Assembly: GCA_013396755.1 (NCBI GenBank)
Contig: VWZF01003192.1
Location: 501,720-565,719, forward strand
Direction of reading: 5' to 3'
From: Sclerurus mexicanus
Lineage: Eukaryota; Chordata; Aves; Passeriformes; Furnariidae
DNA: 64,000 bases
Part shown: one piece after another, positions 7,775 to 17,302 of the stretch
Numbering within the stretch: the stretch's first letter is position 1
How the letters are laid out: each line of letters opens with the position of its first letter
The notes under the pieces: model-generated
Told to the model about the DNA's origin: nothing
Databases searched by the model: none
What the model saw: only the letters and a program-made list of their open reading frames with translations
Made by a program: the position numbers and the translations under genes

Positions 7775-8470
7775 AGAATCTTGGAAAAGTAGAATGGTTT
7801 GGGTTGGAAGGGATCTTTAAAAATCATCCAGTCCGACACCCTGGGATGAGCAGGAACACCTTTAACCAGATCAGGTTGTTCAGAGCCCCTTTCAGCCTGA
7901 CCTTGAATGTTTCCAGGGATGGAGCGTCCACAGATTCCCTGCACAACTTGTGCCAGCACCTCACCACTCTCATAGTAATTTGTGTGGCCTAAATCAACAC
8001 TTCTTTAGTTAAGAAACATTACCCCTTGTCCTATTGCATCAGAACCCGATAAAAACTCAGTTCCTGTCTTTCACATAAGTCCCCTTCAAGTACTGAAAGG
8101 CCACTGAAAGGTCTTCCTGGAGACCTCTCTCCAGACTGAACAACAAACTCTCTCAACCTTTCCAGCCCTCTGAGCATCTTTGTGACCTCCTCTGGACTAG
8201 CCCAAACAGGTCCATGTCCTTTTCATCTTGGGGACTCCAGAGCTGGACACAGTACTCTGGATGGGGTCTCACCAGAGTGGCATACAGGGGGAGAATCCCC
8301 TCCCTCCACATGCTGCCCACACTGCTTTTGGTGCAGCCCAGGACACAGTTGACTTTCTGAGCTGCAGGTGCACATTGCCAGTTGTGTCCAGCTTTTTATC
8401 CACCAAGACCCCCAAATCCTATTTGGGCTGCTGTCAATTCCTTCATCCCCCAACCTGTGTTGGTGCTGGA
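7775..8470 (-). mobile_element. CR1 LINE 3' fragment
   Basis: The left edge AGAATGGTTTGGGTTGGAAG is the reverse complement of the conserved CR1 3' end, followed by the familiar untranslated and ORF2-end sequence (for example GGGATGGAGCGTCCACAG, CTCCAGAGCTGGACACAGTA). It is a 5'-truncated, diverged copy on the minus strand, about 0.7 kb long. The right boundary is approximate. Confidence 0.85.
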
Positions 8471-9320
8471 GCACAGGAAGGATGTCTGGAGCCTGGCCAT
8501 GGAGACTGAGAAGCAGCAAGGAGCAGAAGTCAGCCTCACTTGGGGTAGCCCCTGTGCCCATCCCAGGGACTTGGACCCCCACAACCACTGTGGCTCCTCC
8601 CTGCATCCTGTTGGCAATCAGCTGCCCTGGGCAGGCCAGGGGCCAGCCAACACCATCACCGTGGGATGGGCACTCCCCACGCTGGGCTCGCTTGGGGCAG
8701 AGCCCCAGCAGCAGCAAGGAGAAAGTGCTCAGTGCAGAACCGTGGCCATGTGTCCTCCCTGCTGTGGCCACTTGTCCTGCCCACCCTGCCACCTCTGCCC
8801 TGCCCACCTCAGTGTCCCCACCCATTCTACCCACCTCAATGCCTCCATCCACCCACCTATCCCTCCATCCATCCCAGAAAGCTCCAATGGAGCTGCACAC
8901 TCCAGCTCTTTAATGCTCCTTTTAACCCAGCTGTTCAGTAACCCTGAGAATTTCTCAGGAATCTGAGCCAAAATCTTCTGCCAGACTCATCTCTACGAGA
9001 CAAGATTCAAGGGGGCAGTTGCTGCTCTCTGCATTGTTCCTTGTCTGGCAGAATGTCTCAGGGAGAGGACCTTTCAGGGACCAAGCACTGTGGCAGCAAC
9101 ACCAAACCTGCCAGGAAAGCAAATGCAAGTGGAACTTGGAGGGCAATTAAGTTTGTTTCATTCATCTCTTGCTCCCATGGACATATCAGGGTGGGCAGTG
9201 ATGACCTGAACAAAACATTGGTCCTGCTGCTGGCAGAAGGAACCTCATGTCTCCCAGTGCTGCTGGGGATCTCCCAGTAAGAGCAACACTGGGTTCTAGC
9301 ATTTCCAAAGAATCTATTCA
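8471..9320. other. Intergenic sequence
   Basis: Includes a run of short CCACC/CATCC units at about 8770-8880. No gene recognised. Confidence 0.4.
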
Positions 9321-9324
9321 GATT

Positions 9325-9447
9325 CATAGAATCATGGAGCTGTTCAGGTTGGAAAAGATCTCTAAGATCATCAAATCCAACCATTAACCCAGCACCACCA
9401 TGTTCACTGCTAAACCAAGTCCCCAAGTGCCACATCCACACATTTCC
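9325..9447 (-). mobile_element. Short CR1 LINE 3' fragment
   Basis: GATTCATAGAATCATGG followed by TTCAGGTTGGAAAAGATCTC and a run through AACCCAGCACCACCATGTTC matches the reverse complement of a CR1 3' end of the subfamily also seen, in the opposite orientation, at 13915-14032. Confidence 0.82.
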
Positions 9448-12039
9448 TCAGTCCTTCTTCCCTCCTGCTTTGTGGCAGGGAGCTGGCAGCAGGGCCTGAC
9501 CCCACCTGAGGTGCCAACAGGCACCTCATGCTCCAAAATAACTTTATTGGCATTAATGAGGCTTTATTCTGACTTTGTCCTCCTTTCCAGATGGGCAAGG
9601 GAGAACTTGCCATGGCACAGGCCCATGCATAGGACAAACCCCTCTTCCCATCACTCTGCACAGGGGTCTGGGCTGATGGAGGCAGTCGATGTGTGGGCTG
9701 ACAGGCTCCGGGTTTTCCCAGGGAATCCCATCACTACAGAGCAAACTCATGCTCAGGCCTGATAGTAGACCCCTGGGCTGAGCCAGTAACAGGATGTTCA
9801 GACTGCATTGGAGCCAGGGAAAGAAAGGAAGGAAGGGTGGATGATGGAGGGATCTGTCCCGCTGTGTTTCAAGATAAGCTTCTTTAAGATAGTCTCCTGA
9901 GCAAACAGAGCTCCTAGAGGCAGACAGCTGGCAGATTTGCTCCTCAGGGGCCCATGGGCTGTCCAAGGGGTCCTGGAGGTGTGGGTCCCTGCAAGCATGG
10001 CACATCCACCTATCCCAGCTCGCTGCTGGGGAACGTGGACCCGGAGATAGCAGCAGCTCCTCCATCCTGCTGCTCAGTCCCTTCCCACTCTCAGGCGAGA
10101 TTATTCCCTAGCAAACCTCTCCCTGCACCATCTCGCCCCTGGCCTTGTGCTGTTGCCAGGACTTTTGCCCAGGACAGTGGCTGCACGGGTTTCTGCCAGC
10201 CAGAAACGCCCCGAGGACCAAGATCTGCCCTTAAGAAGATCACTCGCTTCTTTTGCACTGGAAAGCTCAAGCCTCAGTAATTACAATTCCAGCAGCTGGC
10301 AAATCGCATCTTTAGCAGTGGCTGAGGCTGGAGAGAATGACAGGCAATACAGGAGCCCCCATCCCAACCATGCTGCCAGGTTTTACTCTGATAAATGCCA
10401 CAATTTTTTTTGGGGGGGTGGTCCACTCTGGGGAGAGAGTGGCGGGGCATTGCATTCCACAGGGCTTGAAATACAACTTGACATTCCATGGGTAAAGCCC
10501 ATTCTTTGATCACAGGACAGTATCCCCAGCTATTCAGAGGCTCAGTTTGGGGCAGGTCCTGCTGGGCCACGAGCCAGGCTCTTGCTTTGGCTCGAGTCTG
10601 GGCAGGCAGAGCACAGGCACGTCTCTGATTCCGGGAGCAGGAAACCTCACTAATTATTGATTAAAAGATTTTGCTACATCTTTTACATAAGCAACAACTG
10701 GCAAGGAAAAGCCTGATGAATTATAGATCAGTGGCCCCGGCCCCTCCAGGGCTCCCATCCTCCCCTGCTGTCCACAGCTCGGCAGATTCCCAGCCGCAGT
10801 TTTACCCATAACAAGCCTTCAACAGGGCTGGAGAGAATCTGCTGGGAATCAGAGCAGTGCAGGGCCTGATCCATCTCCTGGACTGGGAGGGAAGAAGTGC
10901 CTGGGAAGAACAGTCTGGCTCCACTCCCACAGCCACCCTTGCTGGGGGTTTCTGGCGAGCAAATGTGCTGAGCAGAACCAAAACTTCCCTCCTCTCCCCA
11001 GCTGCAGCTCCTGCTCTCACTCTGCTGGCTCCTGCAATGCAATTTGAACAGTCATTTATTTTCTTGTTTTCCCAGCTTGACAGTAATTTTAAAATGAGGG
11101 GAATCTAATTTAGTAAATGAGATGCTTCAGGAAAGCTTTAATTAGCTGCAGAGAGGGGCAGTGGGCTCCATGGAGTGTTGGACTTGGTGAGGAGCTGTGC
11201 TCCCAGGCTGAGGCTCCCTGGTGAGGGCTTAGCAAGGCTTTAAGGGAGGTGTTTAATAAACCCTGGGGGATTAGACAGCGTGGGCATGAGGGTGTCCCAC
11301 AGCCAAGACCAGAGGGAGGGATGCAGGGATGGAGGCAGAAGAGTGTGGGACCACAGGCGCTCTTGCAACCCTCACTCCAAACCACTGCCCCCAGCCTCGA
11401 GGACAAAGCTCTGCTCTGGTCCCCAAATGCTGCCCTGGGTCCCCACCATGGGACAACCTCTGGCAAGCTTTGTCCGCCAAAAACCGGATCTGATTTCCTT
11501 TTTTTATTGCACATCCCTGGATGATTTCCCCAGGCCAGGCAAGCCCCAGTGTCTCGTGCCAGGAGGACGTGGTGCCTCTGTATGTGCAGTCGTGGCGGGA
11601 GCAGAGTGAGTGCACCTGGAGCTGATGAAACACCTCATCTGGAGAGACACAGCGACGTGGCACAGCCAGAGGGGACGGGTTCCCACCGGCCTCCACCGCA
11701 GCTGCGGCCGCACAAACAGCCACGTTCCTGGAGGCAGCAGGGCTGAAACTCGAAAGCAAGAGCGGGGCCCCAGAATAGCCCCAGCCCGGACTGAGGGGAA
11801 CGGGGCAGCTGTGGGAGGATGGCACAGTCCCCTGGCTTTGGTCCTGCAGCTGTGCCAAGCTCAGGCAATACCCACGGCCTCTGCAGCCCCCAAGCACCTG
11901 GAGGTTCCCGTAGACCATCGTGACATTCCCCCCGCTCCCGTAGCCACCCTCTCTGAAGGACTGGGGAAAGGCTGTTCAGAGCCCAGGCTGTGCCACGCCA
12001 GCACTAGCCCCCCATTCCCTCCCCCCAGCCGGCCCCACC
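9448..12039. other. Intergenic sequence 3' of the lambda locus
   Basis: No gene recognised. Two less GC-rich stretches with A/T-rich homeodomain-like words stand out, at about 10640-10740 (CTAATTATTGATTAAAAG) and 11030-11150 (CAATGCAATTTGAACAG, TTTAATTAGCTGCAG). They could be conserved non-coding elements; this was not tested. Confidence 0.4.
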
Positions 12040-12042
12040 ATG

Positions 12043-12143
12043 CAGCTGTGCGGCTGTGGGGCATCCCCTGGCTAAATTTACTCCTCACCCACTACAGTCC
12101 CCAATCAGAAATTCGAAAGGGCGCCCAAAAAAAGGAAGTGAAA
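12043..12143. promoter_or_regulatory. Candidate immunoglobulin lambda 3' enhancer core
   Basis: E-box CAGCTG (12043-12048), MEF2-like CTAAATTTAC (12072-12081) and an exact ETS/IRF composite GGAAGTGAAA (12134-12143, within AAAGGAAGTGAAACTG) lie within 100 bases, 5.3 kb downstream of the C-lambda stop. The composite site is the PU.1/IRF4 sequence type that defines the lambda-B element of mammalian lambda enhancers. E-box, MEF2 and ETS/IRF sites are also the motifs reported as important in chicken lambda hypermutation-targeting DNA. Enhancer activity here is inferred. Confidence 0.55.
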
Positions 12144-12254
12144 CTGTCTCCAGTGGGTGCTGACGTGTGAAGACAAGCAAGCACCACGCGGCTGAGCCCT
12201 GAGTTGTCTCAGCCTGTGAGAGTGGCCAGCTCTTGCCCCTGCCTTGCCAGGCTG

Positions 12255-12300
12255 TCACCTTGTAGGGCCATCACCTTGTAGGGCCATCACCTTGTGAGGT
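12255..12300. repeat. Three-copy 16-base tandem repeat
   Basis: The unit CATCACCTTGTAGGGC occurs about three times in a row, with the last copy diverged. Confidence 0.7.
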
Positions 12301-12539
12301 GAGGGAGAGGTCCTGGAGTGGCCTGATGCTGCCCAAAATTGTCAGGGTGGGTTGTGGTGGTGGACCAGCTGGGTGGTGGATTCACTGGGGGCTGCTGCCA
12401 AGGCTAGTGGGACTCCATGCCATGGCAGGGTGTGTGTCCCCAGCCTGGGATCACCCCCCCTGTCCCCCGGAGGGTCCCTGACAGGTCCCTGACAGGGGTC
12501 TTGCCTGACAGGGTGGTCCCTGCCCCAGTGTGGGATATC

Positions 12540-12610
12540 CCAGCTGCTGCACGTACTCACACACATATGTGCACACACACTTGTACAGGCACACACACAC
12601 ATCTGCTCCA
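12540..12610. repeat. Interrupted CA/TG microsatellite
   Basis: ACTCACACACATATGTGCAC and GGCACACACACACATC runs, broken by TTGTACA. Short and diverged. Confidence 0.6.
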
Positions 12611-12930
12611 GTGATCCCAGTGCATCTGGGCCCACCACGCTGGGCATCACTGGCTCCCCACATTTGGGGTTTGGGGGCAGGGGAGATCCTGACATTGTGG
12701 CCCTGTCACCCTGTGCCCCCACAACAGGGGCACCAGCCTGAGGTCTCCTGCTGCCACCCTGCTGCCGGGTCACCCTGAATCCTCTCTCATTAACTAATTA
12801 AACTAAACAGTCCCTGCCGGCTGCCAGGCAGCCCTTTCACTGGGCTCATCCCTCAGTCCAACCTGCTCAAGGGTACGGGGCAGCCTGCAGGCTCACAAAA
12901 TATGGGACAAGTTTCCTCAAGTCTGAGAAA

Positions 12931-13022
12931 GAAAATACAGGTTATAAATGAAAAAAATACAGGTTATGAATTAATAAAATACAAGATATAAATTATAAAA
13001 TACGAGTTATGAATCATAAAGC
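12931..13022. repeat. AT-rich tandem repeat of about 20 bases, four copies
   Basis: AAATACAGGTTATAAATGA-type units recur four times (ACAGGTTATAAAT, ACAGGTTATGAATT, ACAAGATATAAATT, ACGAGTTATGAATC) in otherwise GC-rich surroundings. Confidence 0.75.
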
Positions 13023-13914
13023 ACTATCAAACACCCCAGGGCAGCCCTGGGTGAAACACGTAGCTGGAGACAGATAGAGAGCCCAAGGCCAAGGTTTATC
13101 ACCCTGCAATTGAAAGGGAATTAAATGAAATAAATAAATATTTGAGGCTGGTGAGGTTGAAAACACAACTTGAGCTTTCAAGCCCATTTGTGAAAACAAG
13201 AGCAACCATTTGCATAGCTGTGTCAAAACAGCAACTGCCAAGGCACACAGCTGGCAGGAAGATACTCCCTTGCTGGGGGTTATTTAAATGTGTATGAAAC
13301 CCTGCCACAGCCTGGGGACAGCCCAGTAAACAGCCCCAAAGATAAATGCCCGGGCTTGTAAACAGGTTGTAAACAAGCTGAACTGACTCAAAAATAAACA
13401 CTTTTCAGCTACTTCAAAATATTTATTGTCTGAAGGTTATTGTGGTAATACTCCCAGCAGACCCTCAGCAAACCCAGCAAACCCTTGTTTTCTCTCCTAG
13501 TTGTGGTAATCAGCTGCTGGTCCTCGGGCAGGTGTGCTAATGGAGAAAGATTTGGTCACAGGGCGGATGCTGCCCATCTGGAGAAGTGTGGTGGTTGAAT
13601 TGCAGCCTTTGTAAGGACTCTCAGGGTGGGCTCTTTAGCTTAATGTTAAGAAATTTCCAAGTAGGGGACATTGGTGGCATGGTGACAGCGAGGCTGTGGT
13701 GGCCGAGGGGTGTGATGGGGGAGGCTGCCATGGTCCTCGCCAGGCCCTTGGGAGGGAGCACAAGGGTTTGACTCACACAGGGAGGACTTTAAGCCAGATT
13801 TGCCTTTTTTCCCCTCCACATCTGGGGTGTGCAGTACCAGTGTCACGGCTTTTGCAGGCAGCATGGTGGGGTCTGCAGGAGAGTCTGGGGTGCACCCTGA
13901 GGCTGGACACTGCA
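13023..13914. other. Intergenic sequence
   Basis: Mixed composition; no gene, RNA or repeat recognised. Confidence 0.4.
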
Positions 13915-14032
13915 CTCTGTAGATGTGGTGCTTAGGGACGTGGTTTAGCAGCGGACCTGGCAGTGTTAGCTGAAGGCTGGACTCAATCATCTTTGAAGGC
14001 TTTTCCAATCATAACAATTGTATGATTCTAAC
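13915..14032 (+). mobile_element. Short CR1 LINE 3' fragment, sense orientation
   Basis: GTGGTGCTTAGGGACGTGGT through AAGGCTTTTCCAATCATAAC, ending TGTATGATTCT, is the sense version of the CR1 3' end found inverted at 9325-9447. It ends in the ATTCT-type terminus of CR1. Confidence 0.82.
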
Positions 14033-14695
14033 CTGGCCAGTGACACCCTCACTGACAGCTCCCCACGCCAGCCACAGCCCTTTCCCCTTCCTCTGCAGCC
14101 ACTGCGGGGAAGAACACTGTGTTAAACCATTTCTGCCGTGCTTTGGGCACTCCTGGCCAGGCATCCTGGGCCAGCCGTGGGCAGGGGGTGCTGATGTGCA
14201 TCATGGCCCCCCAGCTGAACTGGCGCGCTCATGGGCAGCTGCTCTGACCGCAGCCCCCAGCTCGGGAACAGGCTTTGCTAAAATTACAGCCCGCCAAAAC
14301 CAAGAGCCCGCTTCGGCCAAACACCAGCTGGGAGCCAGGAATAGCCCTGGCCTCACCACGCTCCGCTGCCTCGGCACAATCTTTCCAGCACGTGGCACCC
14401 CGAGCATCGCTGCCTGGCCGTGCCGCCGGCAGGGCAGGAGCGGGAAAAGGCCATTTTTCAGCCCCATTTCAGCAATGGCTCTTGGGAGGGGTGGTTGTTG
14501 CCATCTGGGTGCCCCTCACACCATGGCCTGGTACTGGAGTGGAGTGGGGGTCTGCAGCCATGTGGGGCTCACCGTGGCCAACTGGGCCCCCGCTTTCACC
14601 AGCTGGGGCTGGGAGCACCCTGGGCTGGACCCAAGCATGTTTGTGGGGTAGCTGCGCTGTGGCCTGTGGGTGCAAGGGACTGGGACTGGGCTGTG
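14033..14695. other. Intergenic sequence
   Basis: GC-rich; open frames overlap on all strands, and none is supported as a gene. Confidence 0.4.
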
Positions 14696-14699
14696 CAGT

Positions 14700-15560
14700 G
14701 GGGAATGGTGGGACACAGACAGATGTGAGAGCACGGACAGCATGGAGGACACGGGAACATGGGGGAACAAGGGACAAAGGGGGGCATAATGGGACGTGGA
14801 GGAAACAGAGGGGTTGGAGAGGCACAGGGAGCATGTGGACACTGAGGACAGGAGCATAAGGACACAGGCACAATGGCATGAGGACACGGGGGGCCAGGGG
14901 CATGGTGACACAAGAAAAAAGGGTACAAGGACACAAGGCACAGCAGCAGGGGAATGTGGGATGCAGGGGCATGAGGATATGGGTGACAGTGACATGGAGA
15001 CAGTCATGCAATGACATGGGGGACAGGGACAAAGGACATGAGGACATGGGGAACAGGGGCATGGGGGAAAGGGGCATGAGGACACGAGGGGACAGTGTCA
15101 TGAGAATAGTGGCACAAGAACATGGAGGACAGGGGCAAAGGACATGAGGTGACAGGGACATGAGGACAGAGGGGACAGGGGCATGAGGACATGAGGGAAC
15201 AGTGGCACAAGGATACAAGGGAGCAGTGGCAGAAGGACAGAAGGGGATAGGGTCACAAGGACATGGGGCACAGGGGAACCAGGATGCAGAGGACAGTGGA
15301 ACAAGGACATGAAGGCCCAGGGAAGAGGGGTACAAAGATGCAGGGGACAGGGGCACAGGGACACGGGGCACAGGGACACAGGGCACAGGGACACAGGGCA
15401 CAGGGTTGCATGGACAGAGGTGACAGTGACAGGGGTTGGGGCACAAAGACACGGGGCACAGGGGCATGAGACTACAGGTGGCAGTGTCAGGAGCAGTGCC
15501 ACAAGGACACAGACCACAGTGGCACAAGGACATGGGGCACAGGGACAGAGGACACGGGCA
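14700..15560. repeat. Degenerate GGACA/GGGGCA-type minisatellite
   Basis: About 860 bases built of short purine-rich units such as GGACACAGGGGCATGAGGAC with variable spacing. The best-ordered part is 15348-15405, where a 15-16-base unit (ACAGGGACACGGGGC) repeats several times. Stop codons are rare in some frames, so long meaningless open frames arise on both strands. Confidence 0.85.
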
Positions 15561-15671
15561 GGGGGACACGCAGGTGGCAGTGCCGGGCACGCGGTCCGGA
15601 CGGCAGCGCCCCCTGGCGGCTGTCACGGCCCTGCAGGCGCATCCCCGTGCGCGTTCTCGCGGCGCCCCCGC

Positions 15672-16022
15672 GTGTCCCGTGTGTCCCGTGTATCCCGTGT
15701 GTCCCGTGTGTCCCTTGTGACCCGCGTGTCCCGCGTGTCCCGTGTATTCCACGTGTCCTGTGTATCCCATGTGTCCTGTGTGTCCTGCGTGTCCCATGTG
15801 TCCCGTGTATCCCACGTGTCCTGTGTCCCATGTATCACATGTGTCCCGTGTATCCCGTGTGTCCCATGTGTCCCATGTATCACATGTGTCCCATGTATCC
15901 CGTGTGTCCCATGTGTCCCATGTATCACATGTATCCTGTGTGTCCCGTGTATCCCACATGTCCCGTGTATCCCACGTGTCCCGTGTATCCCATGTATCCC
16001 ATGTTTCCTGCGTGTCCTGTGG
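15672..16022. repeat. 9-bp minisatellite (TGTCCCGTG)n
   Basis: Some 38 copies of a 9-base unit (TGTCCCGTG, with TATCCCATG, TGTCCTGTG and similar variants) run without a gap except for one or two short indels. Since 9 is divisible by 3, every frame reads as a repeated tripeptide such as CPV or VSR and stays open by chance. No promoter or gene structure accompanies it. Confidence 0.92.
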
Positions 16023-16810
16023 CTCAGCAGGTGTGGGGCTCCAACCCCGAGCTCTGGGGGATCACAGAGCCCCCGCACCCCGGCGTGGGGTTCAAGGGTA
16101 TCTGCGATTGCGCCCCTTCACCCACGGAGAACCTCTTCCCACCCAGGCTTCACCTCCAGAGCCTCGCTCAGTGGGATGCTCAGGACCGCTGCACCCACAG
16201 ATGCCACAGCCACCCCCAGGGCTGGAGAGCCCTGCACTGGCAGTGGTTCCCTCCAGAAATGAAGAAAAACTGCAGCCCGCCTGCTCTGCTCCCAGATAAC
16301 GGCCTATGCTCTTCACCCATAATTCAGGAGGAGACGGGAACATGCCTGGAGCTCCAGCACATCAATTATGAACCACCCCATTCACCCAGCTCTACTCTGG
16401 CAGCGCCAGCCAATGCAGCTATTCCTGCCAGCACAAAATGAGCTTCGCGGAAAGATCCATCCGTTCCCTTCATCCTGCACAAGGGCACTGCAAGTGCTGT
16501 GCTCCTAGTGACAACCCCATCCTTCCAGCAGCCAGCCCCAACCCTGGGGAAGGGGACAGGGCAGTGTGTGCAGCACAGGGACTGCACAGACCCTGAGCCA
16601 GGGCCAGGGCCAGGATTTGGCCCTGGGGATTTATTGCACAGGAAGGAGAGAGGGTGGTTCTCCTGCCTACCTGCACTATGCAGGGGATGTTATCCCTGAG
16701 TGCCATCCGGACACCATCCCCCAGCTCCCTCCCCACTGATCCCCACAACTCTGTGCCAAGCACCCACCCCAGCAACACCAAAGGGACATAGAGCCAAAGA
16801 CACATCAACT
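16023..16810. other. Intergenic sequence between minisatellite and CA15 3' end
   Basis: No gene recognised. It separates the convergent IGL (+) and CA15 (-) genes. Confidence 0.4.
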
Positions 16811-16825
16811 GGTGAGGACCTTGGC

Positions 16826-16831
16826 TTTATT
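16826..16831 (-). terminator. CA15: Poly(A) signal of CA15
   Basis: TTTATT on the + strand, which is AATAAA on the coding strand, about 250 bases after the CA15 stop. The 3'UTR would be about 270 bases. Confidence 0.75.
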
Positions 16832-17083
16832 CCAGCCCCTACAGTGTCGCCCTCCCTCCAACTCCCACCTCCCGGCTACAGGGGCATCCCAGTGCAGCTC
16901 TAGACTTGCAGAGATCCACCTCTGCAGAGATCCAGGTTCACAAAATCTTCACCCAGTCAAGGTCTCGATGTGGTTTTTGTTGGGTTTTTTTCCCATTTCC
17001 CATGAACGAGATGCATTGCCTCCTCATTTCCACTGCACCAGGGTGATGCTCACATGGAGACTAGTGCCAGGCTGGACCAGACC

Positions 17084-17302
17084 CTACGGGGCTGGTGAGA
17101 AGAGGCTGAGCAGGGCCAGGAGGAGCAGGGGTGAGAGGAGCTCGTGGTGGCCCCCATGCAGGGACCCACCACTGGCCGTGGCTCCCCGGGAGGCGAAGAC
17201 CTTCCGGCTGTGAAGGGGCTGTGGTGGGCGGAAGTTGTTGATCATTTTTAGGAGCGTGGATCCAGCGGGTGGGAAGTGGAGGGTGCTGACAAACGCCTGC
17301 AG
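17084..17302 (-). CDS. CA15: CA15 exon 8 (C-terminus and GPI signal)
   Basis: 72 codons and TAG. NNFRPPQPL is the conserved end of the catalytic domain. A small-residue stretch (ATASGGS) follows as a plausible GPI attachment site, then a hydrophobic tail rich in Leu. Confidence 0.92.
   Translation of the reverse strand: MQAFVSTLHFPPAGSTLLKMINNFRPPQPLHSRKVFASRGATASGGSLHGGHHELLSPLLLLALLSLFSPAP

Noticed and set aside
14469..15959. 496-codon open frame on the minus strand, rich in Cys, Pro, Ser and His
   Set aside because: It lies wholly over two minisatellites and their flanks. The apparent protein is a translation of short tandem units, with similarly long frames in other phases and strands, and no gene structure.
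15672..16022. CRISPR-like regular repetition
   Set aside because: Units are contiguous without unique spacers, and the genome is avian. It is a minisatellite.
15309..16441. Overlapping plus-strand frames of 185-317 codons with CPVYPVCP or VSHVSRVS repeats
   Set aside because: A 9-bp repeat is open in all frames by chance; neighbouring frames give unrelated repetitive peptides.
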